Positions 46,601 through 58,700 of a stretch of DNA of 64,000 bases are shown one piece after another. The notes under the pieces are model-generated. The model was given only the letters and a program-made list of their open reading frames with translations. It searched no databases and was not told the DNA's origin. Source of the stretch: Cannabis sativa. Lineage: Eukaryota; Streptophyta; Magnoliopsida; Rosales; Cannabaceae. The DNA is taken from NCBI RefSeq assembly GCF_029168945.1, contig NC_083602.1, forward strand, positions 27,887,323 to 27,951,322, read 5' to 3'. Position 1 is the stretch's first letter, and each line of letters starts with the position of its first letter. A program made the translations under genes and the position numbers.

Positions 46601-47794
46601 CATTATTTCCTAAATGACAACCTTACGTGGAATATTGATCGCCTCAACAACTGGTTTAGGAAGGAAGATGTGAAGCATATCTTAAATATATGTCTTCGGG
46701 CCCACTCTCAGAATGATTCTTGGCTATGGCTTGGTGAAGAAAGCGGAAAATTCTGTCTGAAATCAGCCTATCGATTAGTAAGAGACCGTTCCTTCGCTTC
46801 TCAGTCGAACTGGATTTGGAAGGACTTGTGGAACTTCCCCTTACACCCAAGGCTCAAGCTTCTAGGATGGCAGACCTTAAGGAATGCGCTTCCCACTCGT
46901 CAAAAGATTGGGGGATTTTTTTTCTATACAGAATTCATTGTGTCCACTCTGTGATGAAGATGAGGAATCAAGTTTCCATCTGTTCTGGCAATGTCAGTAT
47001 GCAAAAGCTCTTTGGTTTGGCAGTCTTTGGGGCATCAGAACTGAAGGAACTCCATGTCGTGACTGGAATGAGTGGCTGATCTGGTTCAGGGATAGTGCGA
47101 ATAGGCCCCTCAACCTTTGTTTTATGGAATTCTTACTGGGTGCACTCTGCACTTTTGACATTATCTGGAAAGTTCGGAATAAGCTGTTACACAACTCGGT
47201 GAAATTGGGAATGGCGGAGGCAATTCAACAAGTGTGTCGTCTTTTCCAAGATCACAAATCCACTTCTCATGCCACGCTACGAAAGGAAAGAATCATTACT
47301 ACCCCCCAGAGGATTGGATAGCCTGCTTCACGGACATAACCACAGCCTCGGATCATGCGTTCGGGGCAGCTGTGTTTAGGGACTGCAACAACAGGCTTCG
47401 AACGGCCTTTTCCAGTCGCCTCCATGTCACGGATCCAACTCTGGCAGAAGCTACTATGCTGGTGATAGCAGCTAATTACGCGGCAAAAAACAATCTTCAC
47501 AAGGTGTTGTTCTTCTGTGATAATAGCCCTGTGGTGCAATACTTTAATTCTTCTCTCCCTGACAACTATCACCAGAAGTTGGCCGGGGCTGCTGACCGAT
47601 TCAGAAGCAATGTTCACCCTTTAGTAAGCTTTAAGCTATGTCACATTCCGCGATCGCAGAACTTCTGTGCGCACAACATGGCCAAATGGGCGAAGCTACA
47701 CAATGTTACAGGTGATATCGATCTGGGATCGATCGAGGTGGGAGTGTTCTCCAACGAGGAGGAATGGAATCCGGGTGCTAAAGGAAAAGGTTAA
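43695..47794 (+). pseudogene. LINE ORF2: endonuclease, reverse transcriptase, RNase H; multiply broken
   Basis: Starts ATG at 43695, overlapping the ORF1 stop (ATGA). The AP endonuclease-like part has IIGDLNG and ARLDRALAS (to 44381). The reverse transcriptase has KAPGPDGLP, KLDMEKAYDKMDW, GLRQGDPLSP and the catalytic FADD at 45762-45773. zf-RVT spans about 46800-47010 (CPLCDEDE, FHLFWQC). A C-terminal RNase H of the plant RVT_3 type spans about 47310-47790 (AEATMLVIAANYAA, FFCDNSPV). Breaks: TAG at 43710-43712, TGA at 44379-44381, a 1-nt loss near 45947-45953, a 1-nt gain in the T8 run at 46916-46923, and a further shift between about 47234 and 47305. Not functional. Confidence 0.88.
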
Positions 47795-47932
47795 TTTGGT
47801 TTGTTGGTTATTGCCCTGTGTGGCACTTTGTCAGTTTGTTTTTTCCTTTTTAGTTAACTGGTGGTTAGTTTCCTTTTTTTCTGTTATCTCTTGAACTTTG
47901 TTTGTTTGTTCCGTTTTGGCCTTTTAATGAAT

Positions 47933-47946
47933 GGGTGCTTGCACCC
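47933..47946 (+). other. Hairpin in the LINE 3' UTR
   Basis: GGGTGC-TT-GCACCC, a perfect stem, about 13 bases before the poly(A) tail. Some plant LINEs and SINEs have a 3' stem-loop that the reverse transcriptase recognises; that role here is inferred. Confidence 0.6.
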
Positions 47947-47975
47947 TCCCTTAAACCAAAAAAAAATAAAATAAT

Positions 47976-50560
47976 TAAAAATATCTTAGTAGAACCTTTT
48001 TTTTTTTTATTTCCTTTTTTATAAAAAGTAGAACCCATTTTGTTAGTTAGAAAATTTTGTCAGATACATTTATAGGTAGTTTTAGACCTGATTTATGGTG
48101 TAAATTTTATATTAAATTTTGCTAAAATGAGTCAATATAATTATGAGATAATTACATAAAAAATTTTGTCAAAAAATTATATTTTTACGTTTAAATTTTA
48201 TAAATATATATACTTTTACGATTTTCCATCAAAATAATACGAAAATAACAAAAAAACTTCATAAAAGTAACAGAAAAATATAATATCTAAATAACATCAA
48301 AATACTAACAAAAAATAACATACAGATAACAACAAATTAACAAGAGTACAACATAAAAAACCATATTTTCTATAAATTAAATCACGAAAATCGTAAAAAT
48401 ATTTAAAATTTCGTAAAACTATATTTTTGTAATTATTTATTTATTTATTTTTTGTATATTTGTGAAATAATCCCTATTATTATGATGTAAAATTTGGCCC
48501 ATGATATATTTTGCGCCAACTTAATTAGTACAAATTTTAGTAGGGTTGAGAAGTAAAATGATCTTAAATTTTAAAACTAAGTTAGTAAATGTTCATTTTT
48601 TAAAAAAAAAAATACGAAAATAATCAAATATAATAAATTAATTGATAAAAATTATAAAATGCATTTATTATATATTATTTTTTTTAAAATATATATAATA
48701 GTTAAATTAAATTATATAATTTTTTTAGTATTGCATATTATTATATTATATAAAAAATAAATAAATATATTAAATCATTAAATATATACATTAATATTTG
48801 ATATATCGCATCACTAAAAATTAATATATCGTAGTAATGAAATTATATACCACAAAAAAATTATAACAATAATAAATTAATACTCAATATATATATCATG
48901 CTAAAAAAGTTATATATACAACTATTAAAATATACATACATAATAAAAAATTTATATATAATAAAATAAAAAATTAAATATTATCTAAAATAAATGATAT
49001 ACTATTAGACAACAAAAATCATATACCATACAACAAAACATATATACCTACAATAAAAAACAAAATAAAATAATCTAATATGATTTTAAAAAAAAAAAAT
49101 TGTATATACAATTTTAATAAAATTATATACAATCATAAAATAATTATACCGTATTTACAAAATTATATGTCATATTTTTATATCATAAAATAAAAATTAA
49201 ATATGTATAATCTAAAATAAGAAAATATATGATACAATAAAATTTGTATACCATATAACAAAAAATATATACCTTACAATAGAAATATATATAATAATAA
49301 TAAATAAAAAAAATTAAATAGGTTGCTAATTAATAAAATTATAAATCATGTCAACAAAAATACAATATAAAATAAAACTTAAAAATTATTTAAAAAAGTA
49401 ATATAACATATAATAAAAAATACATATATCATTCACCAAACCATATATCCTACTAATAATAATAAAAATATATATCACTAATATATATGTATACTATACT
49501 AACCAAATTATATACCACAATTAAAATATATGTACCATGATAACAAAATTATATACTACCATTGTATGTAATAAAATAGAACTAATTAAATATTATTTAC
49601 AATAAATATATATCATACAATGAAAATATATAAAAATAATATTTAATATATGTAGCATGTCAATAAAATTATATACATACATTAAAATATTTGTATTATG
49701 TTAAGATAATTATATATTACTGTATTGTACATAGCAAAATAAAAAATAAACATCATCTAAGAATAATAATATATTATACAACAAAACAGAATTATAATGT
49801 AGAACAAAATATCTATATACCAACAATCCAAAATAACGCATAAAAAATTAAAAAAAATCAATATATTTTAATAAAAAATATTTTAACAAAACTAATGTAT
49901 ATATAACATAATCTTGAAGTAATTTGTTTCTAATTCTAAAAAAAAATATGAAAAATTTTTTTTTTTGATTTTTTTTTATGTCGGAAAAGACAACATAAAT
50001 AATAAATAACCTAAAAGGGTCATTTTACTACAAATTTTAAAATAAGAACATTTACTAACATAATCTTATTATTTAGGGTCATTTACTATAATTTTTCTCT
50101 TAGTATGGATCAAATTTAGACTATATTAAAGCATTCTTAATAGATGAGCTGAAATAGCTCAATTTTAAGTTATATAGAGAAAACTTACAAAATTATGTTT
50201 TTAACAAGTAAGGTAAATATTAACTACTTTACATAGTTTTTAACTTAATGAATAGTGCTTGGCTAAATGTTGAGATAACTATTTATTGAGCTAAATATAT
50301 TTTACTACTATTTTTTTTTAACTTTTCTATATAATATTATATGTTTTTTTTATAAAATAAATAAAATATATTGAAATTATAATATTTTTATTCTTTTTAT
50401 CAATATTTTTGTTCTTGACTCCTGGCCGGACCATACCAAACCTCGAACCCTGGCACAATCCCCTTCGAACCTGATGTCGGACCTCGGTCCCAACATGAAA
50501 CTTAAGCTCTCAACCCCTACCCACTTTCTCTCACTTTACTTTCTCACTTCTCACTTAGAT
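47976..50560. other. AT-rich, gene-free region with degenerate ATATA repeats
   Basis: 48,650-49,930 is dense in short repeated phrases of the TATATACCATACAACAAAAT type in irregular order, suggesting a decayed satellite or microsatellite expansion. A small GC-richer patch occurs at 50418-50510 (TCGGACCTCGGTCC). No coding frame is supported. Confidence 0.6.
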
Positions 50561-50995
50561 CAGTAGCGAACTTATGATTTAGGTTGAGGGGAGGCAACAT
50601 TTTTTCACGTGAGGAGGGGCGTCTTTTTTTTATATTGTATAACATATTAAAAATTAATGTAAATTTATATTTAGTATTAAATGTAGTATAAAGTAAAAAA
50701 AAAATAACAACAAAAATATTGGGTTCAATAATTAAGACACTAAATACAAATTTTTATTAGTAGACGTTAAAAAACTGAAATTCAAATGCTAAAGCAAATA
50801 TGCATTTATTGAGACTAGGACTCTGAATGAAATAGCTTTACTATTATAACGAAGTTTATATTGTGTTTATAAATATCACTTTTATTTAAAAATATATGAT
50901 GTAACTAGCTAAAATATATATATATATATTTTTTTTCCTATTTTTTTTTTAGGGGGACAGTCGCCCCACCTCGCCTCTATGTGGATCCGCCCCTC
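50561..50995. mobile_element. hAT-like miniature element, 435 bp
   Basis: Left end CAGTAGCGAACTTATG; right end, inverted, GAGGGGCGGATCCACA, a diverged match to the CAGTGGCGGA-type ends of plant hAT elements. An 8-bp direct repeat ACTTAGAT flanks it (50553-50560 and 50996-51003); the flank identity extends to 11 bp, which may be partly chance. No transposase. Confidence 0.65.
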
Positions 50996-51003
50996 ACTTA
51001 GAT

Positions 51004-51743
51004 AATAAAACAAAAACAAAAAGATAATATTTTTAAAACAAATTTTTATTTTGTTTTTATATTTTTAAAATAAAACAACTAAAACAATTATGAAACAGAT
51101 ATTTTAATTTATCAACTTTCGTTTTTGTAATTAAAAAAATAAATAGAAAAAACAAATATATATTACAGAATGCTCCCATTATTTTTATATTATTTCAAAA
51201 CAAAAAGTTAATAGATTAGGTGGAAATATATGCATGCAGGAGAATGAAAATAATTAATGGCATTTTCATCATAAAGGATTGAGCTTTTGCTTTTAATTTT
51301 GGAAAGAGAAAAGGCAAACTCACATAAATTGAACACATAATAGAGTCAGTGCTCATTATTACTACACTGTGTCACCAGAGACAGAAACTTTGTCATTATC
51401 GTTTGGTTATTTGGAAAAATAAAAAACCTAGAAAAACAGCCATGTTGGACCACCCCAACAAACTCCACTACTATATTACATTACTTAGAGTACACTCCTT
51501 AGTTTCTCTATGACCTTTTAACTTTTATATTACAACCAGTTTTTTTTTTTTTAAAATACATAATCAAAATTTTACTTATCTTAAATTTAATTTCAATATA
51601 TTTTATTTATTTTTAATATATAATTTTAATAAATACAAATGTATAAAAAAAAATATTAAAATGCAAAAAAATTAATAAAAAATATTTAAGACAATTAATA
51701 TATAGTATCCAATAAATATATAAAATGAATAGTAAATTATACA
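51004..51743. other. AT-rich spacer, no gene
   Basis: Short frames only; nothing can be supported. Confidence 0.45.
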
Positions 51744-51752
51744 TATATATAT

Positions 51753-52329
51753 GGGTGACTATTTAATGGTTACATTTTTATTGGAACCATATGGTTACAT
51801 TTTTTTTTTTACCTGTAATAGCAGGTTACCAATAAGTAAAAATTCCATTTTTAGAATTAATTAATTATAATTAACTATTTTTAAGTAATTAAATAAATAT
51901 TTAAGAAGATTTTTTTTGGCAATTAATAAATTCTTTTTTTTTTTTTAATTTTTTGACCTTTTTTTTTTATTCCTTTTTCTTAATTAAGCTATTTAATTAT
52001 AAAATTTTAATTATGAAATTATATGTGTATAATTTTAAATTATTAAAAGTTTTGTTATAAAAATTAAAATAATTTAAGTGTAAAAAATAAATTGCTAAAA
52101 GATCCTTATTTAATAATAAATTGCAAAAAAATTAATTAATAATTATACTTAATTTAATTTTAAAATATAATTAATTTTAGTTAAAGTTTTAAAAAGAAAT
52201 AAATTAACAGGTTATTTTTTATTTTTTTATTTAATTTCTAAATTTCACAACCATTTAATAATGATCCAATGGCTAAAAAAATGTAACCATGATAGTTACA
52301 ATAAAAATGTAACCATTGGAACCTCCTCC
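51753..52329. mobile_element. Miniature inverted-repeat element, Mutator-type
   Basis: Ends are inverted copies sharing AATGGTTACATTTTTATTG and a second ATGGTTACATTTTTT block. Flanked by ATATATATAT on both sides (51743-51752 and 52330-52339), compatible with a 9-10-bp target duplication but low-complexity. 577 bp, AT-rich interior, no gene. Confidence 0.6.
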
Positions 52330-52361
<32 letters not shown>

Positions 52362-52484
52362 AAAAGTTACAGCATAAAATGTACTGTACTTTTAGTTTGC
52401 TTATTAAAATATTTTAAATTTTCTCTATTTTAGAGCATCTAAATTAAGTGCTCTTACTAATAACTATGTATTTTATATTCGCAG

Positions 52485-53167
52485 TGCGGGTGGTACAGGT
52501 TAAGGCTATTTTTTCAAACCAAACTGCATATACAGTTTTACAATTTCTTAAACCGCAACCATATTGCAAAACTTTAAAACAGCGAAACCCACACTGCAAA
52601 AATACAGTGATGTGTGGTACGGTTTAGGCAGTTTACACTACCATCATTATCAAACATTAAAATAAAAATTAAAAGATTAGTCTAATACAGTTTCAATAAA
52701 TAAAAACAAATATCTTTTCAAACTTTTAACGTCATAACATATATACTTATTAAATTATTATATTGAATTATCTCTAAAAAATTATATAATATACATATAT
52801 ATTACATATTATATGTATATATCAATAATAATATGTTAACAATAAGAAGTTAACAAAAAAAATAATGAAAATAATATATAGATGTTCTTTAAATTTAATT
52901 GTATGGCTTGTGCTTTGTAAATATATGAGTTGTTCATAAATAAAAAAAGAGAAATTATAGTGTAAAAATTACAATTTTTATAATATATAATGCAGCGCGA
53001 TTTTAACCGCTTTATTGAATTCAAAATCGCAACCCGCATTGCATCGCACAGTTTGGTAAAAATGTAAACCGTAACTGCACTGCAAAAAATTTTAAACTGT
53101 ATTTTTTGTGCGGTGTGGTGTGGTGCGGGCAGTTTGTGCAATGTAGGTGGTTTGATGAACACCCCTA
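52485..53167 (-). mobile_element. Degenerate hAT-like repeat with GCGG/AACCGCA motifs
   Basis: On the minus strand it starts AGGGGTGTTCATCAAACC and is full of ACCGCA/TGCGGT-type motifs, a style seen in a widespread class of non-autonomous plant repeats. The left boundary and target duplication are unclear. The minus-strand frame 52836-53222 lies inside this repeat and is not believed. Confidence 0.4.
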
Positions 53168-53229
53168 AATTATATTTATAGGGAGATTTTAAAATAACAG
53201 TACTACAAAGGGTCTTTGGCATCAGTTAA

Positions 53230-53528
53230 CTCGTAAATCAACACACAGAACTAATGCAATTGATTGGCTAGGAATAGAGACATCAATACACCCTAAGGGG
53301 AACACATTTTCCCTATTGTTATCTGTGTTTCTAAACGAATGACACGTGGCATAAAAAGGGAAATACAATCTCAAGACTCTGCTAATGAAATCCCCTCAGT
53401 AAAACCTAGTCACGAAGAAGCTTCATAGATTCAGGAATAAGTCAAGACCGAGAGGTATGTGGAGATCCACCTTGCCTTATTTTAGCTTCCTTGACATGGA
53501 AGATTTATTACCACTTTGGGACCAGGAG
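53230..53528 (+). mobile_element. Left part of an older LTR (element C), split by gypsy B
   Basis: Moderate-GC sequence that continues at 62976 when gypsy B and one AGGAG are removed. It contains GACACGTGGCATAAAAAGGG. The true left end was not fixed; no partner LTR lies in this window. Confidence 0.45.
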
Positions 53529-55769
53529 TGTAACACCCTAACTATCTTAGGCGTATTACGTGATTTTTAAACGTACTGTGCAGCTCGTTGCTAATCAACG
53601 AGGTTTATGGAAAACGTGATTAATTAAAATTTTGCTTTTTAATTAAACTTATAAACCATATTACAAAAGACTCGGGATCCCGATTTATAAAATCATTTAC
53701 AAAAGTTTTTAACTGTTTAACTATTACATAAAATTAAAAGTCGTCTAACGACCAGTTACAAAAATTCAGCCTTGCTGTCCCGAGGATCGTACGCTCCAGG
53801 CCTAACCGCCCCGACATGTACAATCTCATAAGCTCGCTCACGGTCCATTAGCTACAGCCTTGCCTTTACCTACACATGAACATAAACTGTGAGTCGACAG
53901 ACTCAGTAAGAAAAGCATAATAATATCATACATAATACTAACTGCCGTGTCCAACACGATACTGAGTCCCGCTACTGCCATGTCCAACATGGTACTGAGC
54001 CACTACTGCCATGTCCAACATGGTACTGAGTTTTGAACGTTCATAGGGACGGTACTATTGACAAAAATCCTCCTGATCGGTCGAACCGGTCATACTCCGG
54101 CTGCTGGTCATACTCCAGCCTGTACCGACGGGATAGGTCAATAGCACTGAACCACCAACCAAATGTCAGCCTGATCGGTCGAACCGGTCATACTCCGGCT
54201 GCTGGTCATACTCCAGCCTGTACCGACGTGACAGGGTTGGATGGTTCGAAGCCTAAATACATAACTAATGTAATCTAGCAGGCTTCCTACATGCACGCTA
54301 AACATGTAATCTACATATGCATACTGTTATACTAATCTTACCTGGATTCCGATTTCAGGTGTGCCGGTCAACCTGACTGGAACTGAAGCTGAGCGGCGGA
54401 TTACTGGCTCCTAAACCATAAAAATCACAACGCTATAAGTGACACGCTAAATCACTTTTCAAGGACTAAAACTAGGAACTAAAAGTTTCCCTATCGATAA
54501 AAAGCATGGCAATACCCCTAAAAACATAAAAACGAGGAAAACTAGGGTTAGGAAAAATTCCCCAACCGGTAGACCGGTTGCCCAACCGGAATTCGGTTAC
54601 GAATTACTGGACACCCATCCGGAATTCCGGTTGCACAACCGGAATTCCGGTTCCTCGCAGGAATTTTTCAAAAATTCCAAACTTGATCAATTCATACCCA
54701 AATCAATCCAAACCTTCCAGACCTGCTCTAAATACCCCAAAGAACCAATCCTAGGCACCAAACTAACCCAGAATTCACAGATACACAAAATGCCATTAAA
54801 GCTCAAGCTTTGAGTTCTAAACTCAAACTTGAGCAATTCTCACATACATGCATTCAAACCTAGTTAATTCTACTCAAATATGCATGAATAAGCCTCTGAA
54901 AATGAACATAAACAACCACAGCAAGTAATTTACAGATTCAACATATATTTTCAAAATTCATGCTCTTGAACTAAAAACTCCCAAAACTTGATTTCAAGTA
55001 ATCATCATGCATACACTAGCTCTAAATTACTTAAAAATAGCAAGATTAAACTTTAGAAAACAACAACAAATCACAGCAGCAAGAACTTCAAATTAACATG
55101 CATTTACTCAACTTTTTCATCATTTTTTTTCATAATTTTAAGGAAGAAATCAAGAGAGCTAACCTAGCTTGGAAAAATGCTTAGATTAGGATGAGAATTC
55201 ACTTGAAAGATTGAACAAAACCCAGCTCCAAGCACCCCACATGCACAGCCGAAATTAGAGAGAAAAAAGGAGTGTTCTTTGAAAATTTTCTTACTTTCTT
55301 ACTTAGTGATTTTTTTCTAAAAAGAGAAAATAGAATACACTATATACACTATTCATTTCAGCCAAGTATATAATTAAATAATTATTTATTTTTCAAATAA
55401 AAAGGCCACTAAAAGACAAAACACTAATGGGGCAAAAAGACCATTTTGCCCCTCCACCATAAAATCACATAAACCATACTAAAGGGGTATTTTTGGGACA
55501 TTCTAAATCCCCGGCCATTCCCGACATTCCCAATGTCTAAAACCCGTCCCCAAACTACTAACATACTAAGTTGTGATTTCTACTGAGCCAAACGCCGAGT
55601 TCCAAAATACCGGGCACCGGAAATGCAAAATATGAAAAACTACTGATAACATAATCATGCATTTCTGAATTCCATAAATAACAGTAATAAATTATTTAAA
55701 TAGCTATAAATAATTTCATAATTAACATAAACAACTGCTAATTTCCAAATTAACTAAGCGGGCTTTACA
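53529..55769 (-). repeat. 3' LTR of gypsy B
   Basis: 2,241 bp. Contains three units of a roughly 31-bp repeat with the palindrome CCATGTCCAACATGG (53942-54027), two 98-bp units starting at 54072 and 54170, and the ACCGG palindrome cluster (54563-54652). Confidence 0.95.
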
Positions 55770-55786
55770 ACTATTCCCCCCTTAAA
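55770..55786 (-). other. Polypurine tract of gypsy B, overlapping the gag-pol stop
   Basis: Minus strand AAGGGGGGAATAGT next to the 3' LTR; its TAG (55773-55771) ends gag-pol, the same arrangement as in gypsy A. Confidence 0.8.
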
Positions 55787-58700
55787 AGGATTTCGTCCCC
55801 GAAATCTAACCTGAATAACTCTGGATATTGAGCTCTCATATCTGACTCTAGCTCCCAGGTGGCTTCTTCCACCTTACTGTTTCTCCAGAGAACCTTGACC
55901 AATGCTATGGTCTTATTCCGAAGGACTTTATCCTTTCTATCCAGGATCTGCACTGGTTGTTCCTCATATGACATGTCGGGCTGAAGCTGAAGACTCTCAT
56001 AACTGAGTATATGAGAGGGGTCTGAAACGTATTTTCTCAACATTGAGACATGGAATACGTTGTGCACTGCTGATAAGGCTGGAGGCAATGCTAACCGATA
56101 TGCCACTTGACCTATCTTCTCGAGAATCTCGAAAGGTCCTGTAAATCTAGGGCATAACTTGCCTCTTTTCCCGAAACGTTTAATCCCCTTCATCGGAGAT
56201 ACCCGTAAAAATACATGTTCCCCTACTTGGAACTCAACATCTCTGCGTTTCGGATCTGCGTAACTCTTCTGTCTGCTTTTTGAGGCAAGCATTCTAGCTT
56301 TTATCTTCTCTATCGCCTCATTGGTCCGCTGTACCGACTCAGGACCTAAGTATTTCCTCTCCCCTGTCTCATCCCAGTGGATAGGGGATCTGCATTTCCT
56401 ACCGTACAACAGTTCATAGGGAGCCATCCCTATCGTACTCTGATAACTGTTGTTGTAAGAGAATTCTATCAACGGTAGATACTTACTCCATGAGCCTTCA
56501 AAGTCCATAACACAGGCTCTCAACATATCCTCCAATATCTGAATTGTCCTTTCGGACTGACCATCTGTCTGAGGATGGAATGCTGTACTGAATTTCAGCT
56601 TTGTACCCATTGCCCGTTGCAAACTTTGCCAAAATTTAGAGGTGAATTTCGGATCCCTGTCCGAAACTATAGACTTCGGTACCCCGTGAAGTCTCACTAT
56701 CTCTCTGACGTACAGTTCTGCCAACTGATCCACTGAAAATGTTGTTCTGACCGGCAGAAAATGAGCAGATTTCGTAAATCGATCCACCACTACCCAGATG
56801 GAATCATACATACCCGTGGTCCTAGGTAACCCGACCACAAAATCCATCGTAATATCCTCCCATTTCCATTCTGGTAGGGTTAGAGGCTGCAACAACCCTG
56901 CTGGTCTCTGATGTTCAGCCTTAATCTGCTGACAAGTGAGGCATCTCGATACGAATTCTACCAAATTCTTCTTCATACCACTCCACCAGAAGTACGGTTT
57001 CAAATCTTGGTACATTTTGGTGGTGCCGGGATGCAGAGAATACGGGGTAGAATGAGCCTCCTCAAAGATCTCATTTCTCAGTTCCACACTGTTCGGAACA
57101 CAAACCCTGGCTTTATACAAAAGCATCCCACTATCTGACACTGAAAAGTCCTTGGCTTGACCAGCCAACACTTCATCTCGGATTTTCACTAACTCCGGAT
57201 CTGTCATCTGAGCGACTTTTATTCTTGCTAATAGATCAGATTGCAGCGTCAAGTTGTGAAGCTGACCTACCACAAACTCAATGCTGGATCTAACCATATC
57301 CTCAGCTAGCTGGGGTGAGATCTGAACCATGTTAGCTACTTGCCCGGGACCCTTTCTGCTCAGGGCATCAGCCACTACATTGGCTTTTCCGGGATGATAG
57401 AGGATCTCGCAGTCATAGTCCTTCACTAGTTCCAACCAACGCCTTTGTCTCATGTTCAAATCTTTCTGAGTAAAGAAATACTTGAGACTTTTATGGTCGG
57501 TATAGATCTCACACTTCTCCCCATAAAGGTAATGCCGCCAAATCTTCAGTGCAAAAACCACTGCGGCCAATTCTAGATCATGAGTCGGGTATCGCTGTTC
57601 ATAATCCTTTAACTGACGGGAGGCATAAGCGATAACCCGGTCGGCTTGCATCAATACACACCCCAAACCCTGTTTGGATGCGTCACAGTAGACTACGAAC
57701 TTTTCCTTGTCCGAAGGCAAAGCTAGTACCGGTGCAGTAATCAATCTCTGTTTCAGCTCCTGAAAGCTAGCTTCACATTTATCTGACCAGATAAATCGCT
57801 GATTCTTCTTTGTAAGCTCGGTTAGGGGCATTGAAATTTTGGAGAACCCTTCCACGAACCTACGGTAGTACCCAGCTAAACCCAAGAAGCTTCTGATCTC
57901 TGTCACTGTCTTCGGTCTCGGCCAATCCCTGACGGATTCAATCTTCCCGGGATCCACCTTGATCCCATCTTTACTCACAATGTGCCCTAGGAAGGACACC
58001 ACGAGACAAATGTACCGTAACTCACATTTCTTGAACTTGGCATAAAGTCTATGTTCTCGAAGCCGTTGCAGTACCATCTGAAGATGTAACTCATGCTCCT
58101 CTTCTGACTGAGAGTACACGAGGATGTCGTCGATAAATACAATCACACAGATATCGAGGAAATCTTTGAATACTCTATTCATCAGGTCCATGAATGCTGC
58201 AGGAGCATTGGTTAGTCCGAATGACATAACCAGAAACTCGTAATGTCCATACCTAGTGCGGAAAGCCGTCTTCGGAATGTCCTCCTCTCGGATTCTCAAC
58301 TGATGATAACCCGAACGGAGATCAATCTTAGAAAAGACCGTCTTCCCCTGAAGCTGATCGAACAAGTCATCGATCCTAGGTAATGGGTATTTATTCTTCA
58401 CCGTCAGCTTGTTCAACTCCCTGTAGTCGATGCACATCCTCATAGATCCATCCTTCTTCTTGACGAACAGAACCGGGGCTCCCCAGGGTGACACACTGGG
58501 CCGAATGAACCCTATGTCAAGCAACCCTTGGAGCTGAATCTTTAATTCCTTAAGTTCAGCTGGAGCCATCCTATACGGGGCTTTGGAAACCGGTTCCACC
58601 CCTGGTGCCAAGTCAATCACAAAATCAATCTCCCGCTGAGGTGGTAACCCTGGAAGTTCTTCGGGAAAAACGTCCAGAAACTCCCGAACCACTCTGATGT

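Larger units (their letters stand above)
41397..47975 (+). mobile_element. Near full-length L1-type LINE, inactivated
   Basis: 5' UTR-like start, ORF1 (DUF4283 plus zinc knuckle), ORF2 (endonuclease, reverse transcriptase, zf-RVT, RNase H), 3' UTR and a poly(A) tail from about 47959. ORF1 has one nonsense codon; ORF2 has two nonsense codons and at least three frameshifts. No convincing target duplication was found, and the exact 5' end is a guess. The GC-richer composition stands out against both flanks. Confidence 0.88.

Noticed and set aside
47234..47794. Stand-alone RNase H gene
   Set aside because: It is the C-terminal domain of the broken LINE ORF2, separated only by a frameshift, followed by the LINE 3' UTR and poly(A).
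48650..49930. Replication origin or centromeric satellite
   Set aside because: AT-richness alone is not evidence, and no regular monomer could be seen.
52836..53222. Minus-strand 128-codon frame
   Set aside because: It lies in a degenerate hAT-like repeat; no domain and repeat-driven composition.
54033..54278. Open frame repeated at 61252-61479 with internal peptide repeats
   Set aside because: It lies in the gypsy B LTR and translates the 98-bp repeat; its length changes with the 18-bp gap between LTRs.
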